Assembly (NCBI GenBank): GCA_036494815.1
Contig: DASXNV010000107.1
Coordinates: 1 to 64,000, forward strand
Reading direction: 5' to 3'
Length of the DNA: 64,000 bases
From: Poindextera sp036494815
GTDB taxonomy: Bacteria; Pseudomonadota; Alphaproteobacteria; Caulobacterales; Caulobacteraceae
Made by a program: the position numbers and the translations under genes. Positions 50,679 through 59,476 of the stretch are shown here, in pieces. Each line of letters begins with the position of its first letter. The stretch's first letter is position 1. The notes beneath the pieces were generated by a model. It did not search any database, was not told the origin of the DNA, and saw only the letters and a program-made list of their open reading frames with translations.

Positions 50679-51217
50679 TCCGTCAGTAATTTTTTGGCGG
50701 CCTTGATGTGACTTTCGGTGCTGGCGTGATCGACACCCTCTATAGTAATCGCGAACATGCCGTTCTCAGTTCTTACAATCCATCGTTTTTCTTTCATATA
50801 CCAAAGATTAAATTCCAGATGCTCAATCGGGCAGCCTAACAAGCGCTCGAGTTCAATATCTCCGACGCCCGGATCTTTAAGGTTTTTTCGGCGTTTGACG
50901 TAGAAAATCGATAACAGCTTGTTCTGAATGTCGATATCCCGATCGACGCCTTCACTGTCACTGGCTTCTTCGGCCAATTCTGAGCGGAAACTCGATTGAT
51001 TTTTATACTCGATATCGTACTGCACGCGCTTGACTGGATCTCTGAGCGTATTGTGAGCCTTCAAGACTAAGTCGAAGCGGTCACGATCGGCCGTGGCGTG
51101 GTTGTCGGGGTGGTAGCGCCGAGCAAGATAACGAAAGACGCGCTCTACAGTTTCTGAATTGGCGTTCGGGCTAATTTCTAATATTTCATAATAATCGATA
51201 AAGCTAGATACTTCCAT
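50669..51217 (-). CDS. J-domain protein with uncharacterised C-terminal domain
   Basis: A 182-residue protein. Residues 7-70 are a J domain (DYYEILEISPNANSETVERV, then RYLARRYHPDNHATADRDRF) with the HPD tripeptide needed to stimulate DnaK ATPase. There is no Gly/Phe linker or zinc domain. The C-terminal half (GVGDIELERLLGCPIEHLEF, then NLWYMKEKRWIVRTENGMFA) looks like a small winged helix. Base composition here is clearly AT-richer than on both sides, with rare codons such as ATA and TTA, pointing to horizontal acquisition. It probably recruits DnaK to a specific, unknown client. Confidence 0.82.
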   Translation of the reverse strand: MEVSSFIDYYEILEISPNANSETVERVFRYLARRYHPDNHATADRDRFDLVLKAHNTLRDPVKRVQYDIEYKNQSSFRSELAEEASDSEGVDRDIDIQNKLLSIFYVKRRKNLKDPGVGDIELERLLGCPIEHLEFNLWYMKEKRWIVRTENGMFAITIEGVDHASTESHIKAAKKLLTDQS

Positions 51218-51294
51218 TCTAGTCCACCGCTCGGCTCATTAGAGGAAATTGACACGTTAACTCGATTTGACCACCCTCTTGCGAAGAGCGCAAC

Positions 51295-51579
51295 TCACCG
51301 CAGCCATTGGATCGGCTGGGCCAAGACCATCACCACCGACGTCGAACCGTCGACTCGTGCGGCTAGCTTAGCGAAAGTCCAGCCATCAGCCGGATGGCAT
51401 TCCGAAACGTATCTGCGAAGCGGTCCATCATGCGGCATCAAATAGCGCATCGTCCTTAATGTTGCGTCTACGACTGCACGGTTGACCAACATGATGCCTG
51501 CTGGCTCGACCCTCCTAGCTGCTCCATCCCGTGCCGTCGTTCGGTTGACGACTGCCAGATTTCCATCGGGCCACTGCAT
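51295..51579 (-). CDS. Hypothetical 94-residue protein
   Basis: A frame with a good AAGG site 6 bases before the ATG. The product (MQWPDGNLAVVNRTTARDGA at the start, TFAKLAARVDGSTSVVMVLA near the end) has no domain I recognise. It sits downstream of the kinase region in accessory DNA. Coding character is moderate; it may be a remnant. Confidence 0.4.
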   Translation of the reverse strand: MQWPDGNLAVVNRTTARDGAARRVEPAGIMLVNRAVVDATLRTMRYLMPHDGPLRRYVSECHPADGWTFAKLAARVDGSTSVVMVLAQPIQWLR

Positions 51580-52028
51580 GATGAACCTTCATCCGATTGA
51601 AATCAGCCTCGGCGGCGTGCGCTTCAACGGAACCTGGCAGGTGCCGCCGCGCCTGGTTCAACGATCGAACGGAACTCCAACGCCCGCAGCGGACGCTTGT
51701 CAGCGCCTCAAGGCCTCAACCCGAAAACCCTACCCCAGACCCCAACCGGCGCGTTGTCCCGCGGGGTGCGCCAGGACGATCGGCGGCACGGCCGCGATAA
51801 CCAGGAAGGCGGCCATCGCCGTCGCGGGTCCTAGGCTCGCCGCGCGTGTCGCTTTCAGCAACAGCCACCCACGATTGGAAGCGCCAAAATAGGCGGACGC
51901 TGTCGACGCGTAGCGACGCCACCCGAAAGATTGGATGCGATGACCGCGGCCCAGCCGAGATCCGGGTGGAGGCAAAGGCAGACGATCGACAGCAACAGCA
52001 AGCCCGTGGCGGTGTGGACGGCCTTATT
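51580..52028 (-). pseudogene. Possible decayed membrane-protein remnant
   Basis: No intact gene is evident here. On the minus strand, hydrophobic stretches appear in two different frames: VHTATGLLLLSIVCLCLHPD near 52000-51950, and GPATAMAAFLVIAAVPPIVL near 51800-51750. This pattern is what a frameshifted small membrane protein would leave. The family cannot be named; it could equally be chance hydrophobicity in GC-rich DNA. Confidence 0.25.
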
Positions 52029-54377
52029 CTAGTGAGGTCGACTCTCGAGACGGTCCAGGTAGGTCGACAAATCTTTGACGAATTTTCGGGTGGCTGGCGT
52101 GTCTGCGCTATCGGCGGCTCTTTCGAGCGCAGCCCCGATTTCTGTGATCGTCTGGAAGCCGAAACCGCCGCCTGATCCTCGCAAATTGTGCCCAATGATC
52201 ACCACGGCCTCGAAATCAGACCGATCCAATGCGCCGTCCATGTCGAGGACGTTCTGCCGGCAGTTTTGCAGATAGGCAGGTGTTCGTTCCGCGAGCCTAC
52301 GGTTGGCTCGGGACGTTTTGTCCTCTGACTCGAGGATAGGCGCCGGTCGCGCTGTCGATGCTGAGTAGTCCCTTATCGCCTGAAGAAGTACGTCCTGTTT
52401 GATGGGTTTGGTCAAATAGGCAGTGCACCCGGCCGCGAGACAGGTTTCCCGATCGCCCTTCAGCGCCGAGGCGGTCAAGGCGATGATCGGTGTCAGCGGG
52501 CGATTATTCGCCTTTTCCCACGCCCTGATGGTCCGCGTCGCGGTCAAGCCGTCCATGACTGGCATTTGCCGGTCCATCAGGACAATGTCGTAGTGGCCGG
52601 TCTTGAACATCTGGCAGGCGATCGCACCCGTTTCGGCCACATCGATCCGATAGGGCGTGTCCTCCAAGTAGGCCAGCGCGATCGTGCAGTTGTCGGGTGA
52701 GTCCTCGGCGAGGAGAATCTGCAGCTCGGGCAAGGGCGCCTCGGGTCCGATGCTGACCGCTGCGGCGGCTGGCCGATTAGTCTCGGCCCAAACTTCGAAG
52801 GGGACTGCGAATGCAAAGACGCTGCCTTTGTCGATCTGGCTTTCAACCCAGATGCGGCCGCCCATCAACTCGACCAGGCGCTTGGAAATCGTCAGCCCCA
52901 GCCCCGAGCCTCCGAACCTGCGGGTGGTCGATGAGTCGGCCTGGGTGAAGCGTTCGAACACTCGGCTCTGTTTTTCCTCCGAAATGCCGATGCCGGTGTC
53001 GCAGACGGTGAACCGGAGCGCCGTTGGGACAGCACAATCCCCATCTGGCTCGACACGGAGCGACACCTCGCCGGTCTCCGTGAATTTGATGGCGTTGCCG
53101 AGCAGGTTGAGCAGCACCTGACGCAGACGGGTCGGGTCGCCGACCAGGTCATTGCTGACGCTGGGCGCGATCTTGCACACCAGGGTCAAGCTTTTTTCGT
53201 GCGCCCGGGGCGCCACCATCTCGATCACCTTCTCCAGGTGATCGCTCAGCGAAAAGCCGGTGCGTTCCAGGTCAAGCTGCGAGGCTTCGACCTTGGACAG
53301 GTCAAGGATGTCGTTGATCAGGTTCAGCAGATTGTCGCCAGACCGGCGGAAGATCTGCACATATTTGTCCTGTTCGGGGGATAGGGCGGTCTTGGCGAGC
53401 AGATCGGCGATGCCCATGATTGCGTTCATGGGCGTGCGAATCTCATGGCTCATGCTGGCCAGGAAATCCGACTTGGTCCGGCTCGCGCTTTCCGCGGCGG
53501 CCTTGGCCTGTTGTAGCTCCACCTCGACCCGCTTGCGCTCGGTGACGTCGCGCGCCGCGGCGAACACACCCTGCAGCTTACGGTTCCGGTCGTAAAAGGT
53601 CGTAGCGTTGTAGGACACCAGTGTCTGCTTGCCGTCTCGCGCCCTGGCCGTCAGCTCGTAGTCAGTGACCGATTTCTCGTTCAATACCTGCTTGATTCCC
53701 GCCTCCGCCCGCTCCGGATCGGTGAAGCAGTCCTTGAATGGCGCGCCGATCAGCTCGTCGCGGGTGCAGCCGGTGAGGGCCTCGGTCTGCTTGTTGACGT
53801 CGGTGATGATGCCGGCGGGATCGATGGTCATCAGGGCGTCGATGTTCGATTCGATCAGCGAGCGGGTGTAGAATTGCTGGTCACGCAGCCGCTGATCAGA
53901 CTTCTTCTGCTCTTCCTCGACGAGTTTCCGCGCCGTGTTGTCGGTGCCGATCAACAAATACCCGATGATGGCGCCCTGGGCGTCGCGCAGCGCTGTGACG
54001 GAAACGACCGCGGGGAAGCGGGTCCCGTCCTTGCGGATATAGGTCAGCTCGTAGATGTCCTCGATCCCGCGCGAGGCCTTGAAAACGAGCGCCTCGAAGC
54101 CAGGCTCAATGGTGGTCGCCAGCTCGACGCTCAGCGCCCTGGCGCGTGAGATCAGTTCCTGCGGATCGGAGATGTCGGCCGGCGTGATGGTATTCATTAC
54201 TTCGGCGGCCGTGTAGCCGAGCATCCGCTCGGCGCCGACGTTGAAGATCTGAATGACGCCCTTGGCGTCGGTGGCGATGCTCGAGAAATTAGCGCTGTTG
54301 AAGATCGCGCTCTGCAGGGCTCCCGCCTTGACGATCGATTCTTCCGTCTGATGGTGCGCTGCGTCGGCCGCGGCCAA
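52029..54377 (-). CDS. Hybrid histidine kinase PAS-PAS-HisKA-HATPase-REC-Hpt
   Basis: A 782-residue soluble multidomain sensor. Order: PAS 1 (about 20-150), PAS 2 (165-285), a coiled segment (VELQQAKAAAESASRTKSDF), HisKA with the phospho-His in FLASMSHEIRTPMNAIMG, HATPase with GNAIKFTETG, DTGIGI and GGSGLGLTI, then REC with DIVLMDRQMPVMDG and YLTKP. A C-terminal Hpt domain has its His in VVIIGHNLRGSGGGFGF. All phosphorelay residues are present. There is no membrane helix, so it senses a cytoplasmic signal. The first ordinary start is TTG at 54377, but coding sequence appears to continue upstream. The response regulator at 54467-54838 is the probable partner. Confidence 0.92.
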   Translation of the reverse strand: MAAADAAHHQTEESIVKAGALQSAIFNSANFSSIATDAKGVIQIFNVGAERMLGYTAAEVMNTITPADISDPQELISRARALSVELATTIEPGFEALVFKASRGIEDIYELTYIRKDGTRFPAVVSVTALRDAQGAIIGYLLIGTDNTARKLVEEEQKKSDQRLRDQQFYTRSLIESNIDALMTIDPAGIITDVNKQTEALTGCTRDELIGAPFKDCFTDPERAEAGIKQVLNEKSVTDYELTARARDGKQTLVSYNATTFYDRNRKLQGVFAAARDVTERKRVEVELQQAKAAAESASRTKSDFLASMSHEIRTPMNAIMGIADLLAKTALSPEQDKYVQIFRRSGDNLLNLINDILDLSKVEASQLDLERTGFSLSDHLEKVIEMVAPRAHEKSLTLVCKIAPSVSNDLVGDPTRLRQVLLNLLGNAIKFTETGEVSLRVEPDGDCAVPTALRFTVCDTGIGISEEKQSRVFERFTQADSSTTRRFGGSGLGLTISKRLVELMGGRIWVESQIDKGSVFAFAVPFEVWAETNRPAAAAVSIGPEAPLPELQILLAEDSPDNCTIALAYLEDTPYRIDVAETGAIACQMFKTGHYDIVLMDRQMPVMDGLTATRTIRAWEKANNRPLTPIIALTASALKGDRETCLAAGCTAYLTKPIKQDVLLQAIRDYSASTARPAPILESEDKTSRANRRLAERTPAYLQNCRQNVLDMDGALDRSDFEAVVIIGHNLRGSGGGFGFQTITEIGAALERAADSADTPATRKFVKDLSTYLDRLESRPH

Positions 54378-54419
54378 GGGGCTTGGACCGGACTCTGGGT
54401 TTGAAATGGCGATGACGTT

Positions 54420-54424
54420 TCCTT
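54420..54424 (-). promoter_or_regulatory. Shine-Dalgarno AAGGA before an in-frame ATC (kinase gene)
   Basis: On the minus strand AAGGA stands 6 bases before an ATC (54413-54411) in the kinase frame, giving the N-terminus IAISNPESGPSPLAAADAAH. TTG 54377 has no such site. Either a non-AUG start or a mutated ATG is possible. Confidence 0.4.
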
Positions 54425-54466
54425 GCGAAAGGTCGCAACTATGAATGTGACGCGGCGAGCAAAATT

Positions 54467-54838
54467 TCAGGGCTCGCTTTGTAGGAGCGCGCGAACGGAT
54501 ATTTCGAGTTGGGCCGGCGAGTACGGCTTTTGGAGAAACTGCCCGCCGGACACGAAATGATCGGTCATATCCTGGGTCAGCGGGCTTCCTGACGTGTATA
54601 GCACGCGCAAGCCAGGCCGAAGCTTGATGGCCTCAGTGGCGATTCCATAGCCCGCGAGCGCCTCTGTGGACAGACGCAAATCGACAAAGAGCGCGTCGAT
54701 CACTTGGGGAGACTTCAGGTGAGAAGCCGCCTCGCTAGCGTCAACCGCGAGTAGAACATCATGTCCCAAATCCTCAATGGTGAATTCGGCGGTGTCCCGG
54801 ATGAACACCTCATCCTCGACGATGAGAATCGTGGCCAT
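54467..54838 (-). CDS. Single-domain response regulator
   Basis: A 123-residue stand-alone receiver. Motifs are ATILIVEDEVFIRD (acidic pair), DALFVDLRLS (phospho-Asp), VLYTSGS (switch) and FLQKPYSP (Lys-Pro). It ends about 50 bases upstream of the hybrid kinase gene in the same direction, so it is very likely the phosphorelay partner of that kinase. With no output domain it would act by protein-protein contact. ATG chosen over the GTG one codon earlier. Confidence 0.9.
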   Translation of the reverse strand: MATILIVEDEVFIRDTAEFTIEDLGHDVLLAVDASEAASHLKSPQVIDALFVDLRLSTEALAGYGIATEAIKLRPGLRVLYTSGSPLTQDMTDHFVSGGQFLQKPYSPAQLEISVRALLQSEP

Positions 54839-55057
54839 CACGCACTTAACAATTCTAAACTACGCACAATTCTACCACTCCCCGCTGCGCCAAATTTATA
54901 CGGCGCCAGTGCGGCAACTCGCAAAGCCCTGAAAGGTTCCTAGATTTCGACACTTGTTTGAAGTCATTTTAGTATCAGGGAGTTTGAGGCGGCCTGGGTC
55001 CATATTCTTGACCACCAACTGCCGGCGCTTTTCCCCGACGCGGCGTTCTGGGACGCC

Positions 55058-55489
55058 TTGTCCGAAATATTCGATTGGCTGCACGGCCAAGCGGCGCCAA
55101 TCCTGGCTCCAAACCCCATTGGTGGGGCTGATGCGCTGATCCGCGAGCGCATCATTAGTCTCCCATCAGGATCGACCGGTCAGAGCCATATTGATCTTAT
55201 CCGGTTCGCTGCAGCGAACCGGCTGCTGGTCGAGATCGACTACCAGGACAAGACCGGTAGGCGCTCGACTCGGGCGATCGAGGCTTACTCGCTTCGTCGA
55301 TCGCACGCGGGCGATGTTCGCCTGATGGCGGTGCGCGCCGAAGATGGCCAACCGCGGAGTTATCTGGTCAACAGCATCCTCGGGGTGCGGCCGACCCAGA
55401 CCTCATTCACGCCACGTTATCCGATCGAGTTGCCACCGACTGGTCTTAAATCGATCCCGAGGGCAACCGATGAGCCGGCGGCCGTGTAG
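55058..55489 (+). CDS. WYL-domain-like protein, 5' end unclear
   Basis: The central part (HIDLIRFAAANRLLVEIDYQ, then GRRSTRAIEAYSLRRSHAGD and RLMAVRAEDGQPRSYLVNSI) has the Sm-like strand pattern of WYL ligand-sensing domains, usually found in transcription regulators. The first ordinary start is TTG. However, an in-frame, protein-like stretch (EFEAAWVHILDHQLPALFPD, then AAFWDALSE) extends back to about 54962 with no ATG/GTG/TTG. The gene may use a rare start or be 5'-truncated. No DNA-binding domain is present in what remains. Confidence 0.55.
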   Translation: MSEIFDWLHGQAAPILAPNPIGGADALIRERIISLPSGSTGQSHIDLIRFAAANRLLVEIDYQDKTGRRSTRAIEAYSLRRSHAGDVRLMAVRAEDGQPRSYLVNSILGVRPTQTSFTPRYPIELPPTGLKSIPRATDEPAAV

Positions 55490-55533
55490 GGCAGAGCGGT
55501 CGTTCTTGTCCGGATGCGCGGCGATGCGGACAC

Positions 55534-55821
55534 GAAATTGGGTTGGCAAGGCCAGGCGCCGGTTAACAAGAGCGGGACCTCGTCGGGCATCGCCTTACGC
55601 ACCTGCGCGCTCGACAGCGCTCCTCAAAAGGTCATGGCGGAGGGGATGGCGAAATAGACGACAACGCGATCAGGCGGCTCCCTTGCGTAGACAAGATAGG
55701 CGCGGGCCGAGAGGCCTCCGCTGGCACGAGCGCGACGACGCAGCCATTCATCCAATGACGGATGGCGGACGTTGCTGGATGGCGCCACCAGAAGCTGAAG
55801 GATCCATCCCGATGCGCGCAA
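55534..55821 (-). pseudogene. TacT-type GNAT toxin remnant with in-frame TGA
   Basis: The frame reads HPSLDEWLRRRARASGGLSA, RAYLVYA, then RVVVYFAIPSAMTF, then TGA (55626-55624), and continues in the same frame with GALSSAQVRKAMPDEVPLLL. These pieces line up with toxin GNATs of type II modules (ALDxWLRRRA...A.RTYVV...VVGYYALA...R..MPDPVPV.VLGRLA). After MPDEVPLLL similarity fades, suggesting a further frameshift or deletion; the CoA-binding half is missing. No DUF1778/RHH antitoxin gene is visible beside it. Dead toxin-antitoxin debris. Confidence 0.7.
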
Positions 55822-55932
55822 TCTGTTCCAAGGACGGTCTCCTTTGTCTGAGATCTGCAGCGACCTTAGTCTGGCACATTCGATGCCGTCGGGGGCCGTT
55901 CACCCCAATAGATTCGATCCAACAGCTCCTGA

Positions 55933-56751
55933 TCAGGATGCTGCTCGGCCCTCGCCGAACGCCAGTTGGTGGAGGGCGATGCCGGCGGTGGTGGCTACGT
56001 TTAAGGAGTCGAAGCCCGCGCTCATGGGGATACACACTCCCCTCGCGCTGGCGATCAGGTCCTCAGCCAAACCGTGGCCTTCTGCTCCCAGCAACAGGGC
56101 GGTGCGGTCGGCGCGGCGCAGGTCGATCAGGCGGGTCTCGCCGCGCGGGCTGAGGGCCAGGGTCTCAAAGCCCAAGCCTTGCAGCAGCGCCACGGAATCG
56201 ATCTTGGCCGCCAGCCGGGCGAACGGGACCACCAGAGCGCCCCCAACCGACACCCGGATGGCCTTGCGATAGAGCGGATCGCAGCAGTGCGGGTCCAGCA
56301 GCACGGCGCTGACGCCGAAGGCGGCGGCGTTGCGCAACAGCCCGCCCATATTGTCGTGATTGGCGATGCCGAACAGGCCCAAAACGAGGGCGCGCGGGGG
56401 CAGGGCGCCCAGCAGGGTGTTCAGGTCCGGTTCCGGCGCGCGGCGGGCCAGGGCTAGGATGCCGCGATGGATCGGAAAGCCGACAATGGCGTCCAGCACC
56501 GCCTGGCCGGCGGCATAGACCGGCGTTTCCGCGGGCGCGGCGGCCAAGAGGGGCGCCAGGCGATCGATCCTTTTTTCGGCGATCAGGACCGAGACCGGCT
56601 CGTGGCGCGTCTGGGCCAGCAGCATGCGCAGCACCACCTCGCCCTCGGCGATGAACTGGCCTTGTCGGCCGACCAGATCCGCCTCGCGGATATTGCGATA
56701 GGCGGCGATGCGCGGATCGTCCGGATCGTTGATGGGGATGATCGGCGGCAG
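55933..56751 (-). CDS. TrmH/SpoU family RNA 2'-O-methyltransferase, probable non-AUG start
   Basis: A SPOUT methyltransferase, probably acting on tRNA or rRNA ribose. The SAM-knot motifs are present: LGLFGIANHDNMGGLLRNAA, AVLLDPHCCDPLYRKAIRVS, LLLGAEGHGLAEDLI and VCIPMSAGFDSLNVATTAGI. The first ordinary start is GTG at 56637, but that would remove the conserved N-terminal substrate-binding segment PIIPINDPDDPRIAAYRNIR-EADLVGRQGQFIAEGE, which is in frame immediately upstream. A CTG at 56751, 9 bases after AAGGA, would restore it; an ATC at 56742 aligns with the usual MIPI start. Extent depends on which is used. Confidence 0.85.
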   Translation of the reverse strand: MPPIIPINDPDDPRIAAYRNIREADLVGRQGQFIAEGEVVLRMLLAQTRHEPVSVLIAEKRIDRLAPLLAAAPAETPVYAAGQAVLDAIVGFPIHRGILALARRAPEPDLNTLLGALPPRALVLGLFGIANHDNMGGLLRNAAAFGVSAVLLDPHCCDPLYRKAIRVSVGGALVVPFARLAAKIDSVALLQGLGFETLALSPRGETRLIDLRRADRTALLLGAEGHGLAEDLIASARGVCIPMSAGFDSLNVATTAGIALHQLAFGEGRAAS

Positions 56752-56760
56752 CGGCTTGTA

Positions 56761-56765
56761 TCCTT
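56761..56765 (-). promoter_or_regulatory. Shine-Dalgarno AAGGA before CTG (trmH-like gene)
   Basis: Minus-strand AAGGA with a 9-base spacer to the in-frame CTG at 56751. It supports initiation upstream of GTG 56637. Confidence 0.4.
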
Positions 56766-56845
56766 GAAACGGCGAACTTAGGCAGCGACGAGGGCGGGCG
56801 CTTTGTTAAGGTCGAGACCCAAGGTTCACCACAGGTTCCAATACC

Positions 56846-58078
<1,233 letters not shown>

Positions 58079-58087
58079 AGCTCGCCC

Positions 58088-58759
58088 TCAGCGGTTCAGC
58101 AGATCCGCCACCTGCGCCGCATCCACCGCCTGTTCGCTGGCCGCCTGGGCCTGGACGCGGCGGGCGCGGCGATAGCCTTCGCGGCCTTTCAGGCGGTCCC
58201 AATAGGCGCGCACGTGTTCGGGAAAGGACTCATCGATGCCCAAGGTCTGGGCCAGCAGCAGGGCGTAACCTATGGAGATATCGGCGCCGGTGAACTCCTC
58301 GCCGCACAGATAGGGCTGGTCGGCCACCTGGGCCTCGACCCCGCGCAGGCGGGCCAAAAACCAGCGGCGATAGTCGTCGGCCACCTGGGGCTGGCGCCGA
58401 TCCTCCGGCTCCAGCCGCGAATAGCGCAGCACCAGAGTCTGGGGAAAGGTCAGGGTCGCCTCGCCAAAGTGCAGCCCGTTCAGATAGGCGGCGTAGCGTG
58501 CGTCATTCGGTGGCACATCCAGCCTTCCGTCCCCGTGACGGGCGGCCAGGTATTGGACCATGGCCGCCGACTCGGTCATTCGCACCCCGTCGTCGAGCAA
58601 GGTCGGAACGGTGCCAAGGGGATTGATGGTCAGATAGTCGCGCGCCAGCGCTCGGGGCGGAAAGGGCAGCATCTTGAGCTGATAGACCAGGCCCAGTTCC
58701 TCCAGCGCCCAAAGCGGGCGGAACGAGCGCGCGTCCGAGCAGTGATAGAGCGTCAGCAT
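58088..58759 (-). CDS. Glutathione S-transferase
   Basis: A 223-residue GST: MLTLYHCSDARSFRPLWALE, LTINPLGTVPTLLDDGVRMT with the cis-Pro, ESAAMVQYLAARHG, and the C-terminal YLCGEEFTGADISIGYALLL. The N-terminal YHCSDARSFRPLW resembles beta/theta-type GSTs that use Ser or Cys for catalysis. It is convergent with the PLP lyase gene, 9 bases apart. Substrate unknown. Confidence 0.92.
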   Translation of the reverse strand: MLTLYHCSDARSFRPLWALEELGLVYQLKMLPFPPRALARDYLTINPLGTVPTLLDDGVRMTESAAMVQYLAARHGDGRLDVPPNDARYAAYLNGLHFGEATLTFPQTLVLRYSRLEPEDRRQPQVADDYRRWFLARLRGVEAQVADQPYLCGEEFTGADISIGYALLLAQTLGIDESFPEHVRAYWDRLKGREGYRRARRVQAQAASEQAVDAAQVADLLNR

Positions 58760-58942
58760 GGTCTTCCCCGGGGTGTCCCGCGCTGCGTGGATCGCCGTAT
58801 TCGCGCTGGATTCTCACCACGATCTTCGGTGGTCGGCGCGGCGCTGTCGAGCGCGTTCCGTACGCAATCGCCGTTGCAGGCGAGGATGTGGCGCCTCGCC
58901 AGGGTCGATTTTCAGCCCCGATCCGAAATTTGATGTTGACAT

Positions 58943-58980
58943 CGTTTAGATCAAAGAGCAGATTTAGACAGCGTTTAGAT
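58943..58980. promoter_or_regulatory. Direct CGTTTAGAT repeats upstream of UrcA-like gene
   Basis: In the 342-base gap between the divergent GST and UrcA-like genes, CGTTTAGAT occurs twice (58943-58951, 58972-58980) with a third TTTAGA between them (58963-58968). The tract is AT-rich, unlike its surroundings, and ends about 120 bases before the ATG. It may bind a regulator or form part of a promoter. The rest of the gap shows no gene. Confidence 0.4.
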
Positions 58981-59101
58981 TACGCGTCACGAATTACCCC
59001 GAGCCGACGCCCACGATGGGTCGGACGAGGCGCCAGCCACAATAGGCCGGCAAGGAAGCGTCCGGAAAGATTCCTCTCATGTCTCTTTCTGGAGAACCAT
59101 C

Positions 59102-59392
59102 ATGTTCCGTACCGCAGCCGCTATCCTGAGCGTCGCCTTCCTGGCCACCGCCGCCAACGCCGCCGAAATCAAGGTCTCCACGCTCGACAAGTCCCCGACC
59201 CAGGTCCGCGCCGCCGTTGGCGACGCCGCCTTCAAGGCTTGCAAGCAGGCCTATGCCGACGACGTCTTCGCCGTTTACGAGCGCGACTCCTGCGTCCGCG
59301 ACTCCGTCGCCGACGCCCTGGCCAAGGCCAACGCCGGCTCCGCCGTCGCGGCCAACGCCCCGCACCAAAGCGCCGTGCTCGCGTCGCGCTAA
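59102..59392 (+). CDS. UrcA-like secreted small protein
   Basis: A 96-residue exported protein: signal peptide MFRTAAAILSVAFLATAANA, then EIKVSTLDKSPTQVRAAVGD and two cysteines (KACKQAY, RDSCVRDSVADALAKANA) that probably form a disulfide. The strand-loop-helix layout ending CVRDxVADAL resembles the UrcA family common in Caulobacterales and Sphingomonadales, of unknown role. A GGAG site lies 8 bases before the ATG. Strong hairpins follow, fitting a monocistronic, highly expressed gene. Confidence 0.75.
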   Translation: MFRTAAAILSVAFLATAANAAEIKVSTLDKSPTQVRAAVGDAAFKACKQAYADDVFAVYERDSCVRDSVADALAKANAGSAVAANAPHQSAVLASR

Positions 59393-59417
59393 GTTCGCGA
59401 TATTCATGTTTTGGAAC

Positions 59418-59459
59418 TGGCTCGCTTCTCAGGAAGCGGGCCAGCCTGCGTTTCAGGCT
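59418..59459. terminator. Tandem terminator hairpins
   Basis: Stem TGGCTCGCTT (59418-59427)/AAGCGGGCCA (59434-59443, one G-T pair), immediately followed by AGCCTG (59443-59448)/CAGGCT (59454-59459). Both lie between the convergent UrcA-like and isoaspartyl peptidase genes. Confidence 0.6.
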
Positions 59460-59476
59460 TGCGGGCTGGGTGAGCC

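Noticed and set aside
55344..56153. 269-codon plus-strand open frame across the WYL-like gene end and toxin remnant
   Set aside because: Arg/Pro/Ser-rich shadow; the minus-strand TacT-like and TrmH-like readings explain the region better.
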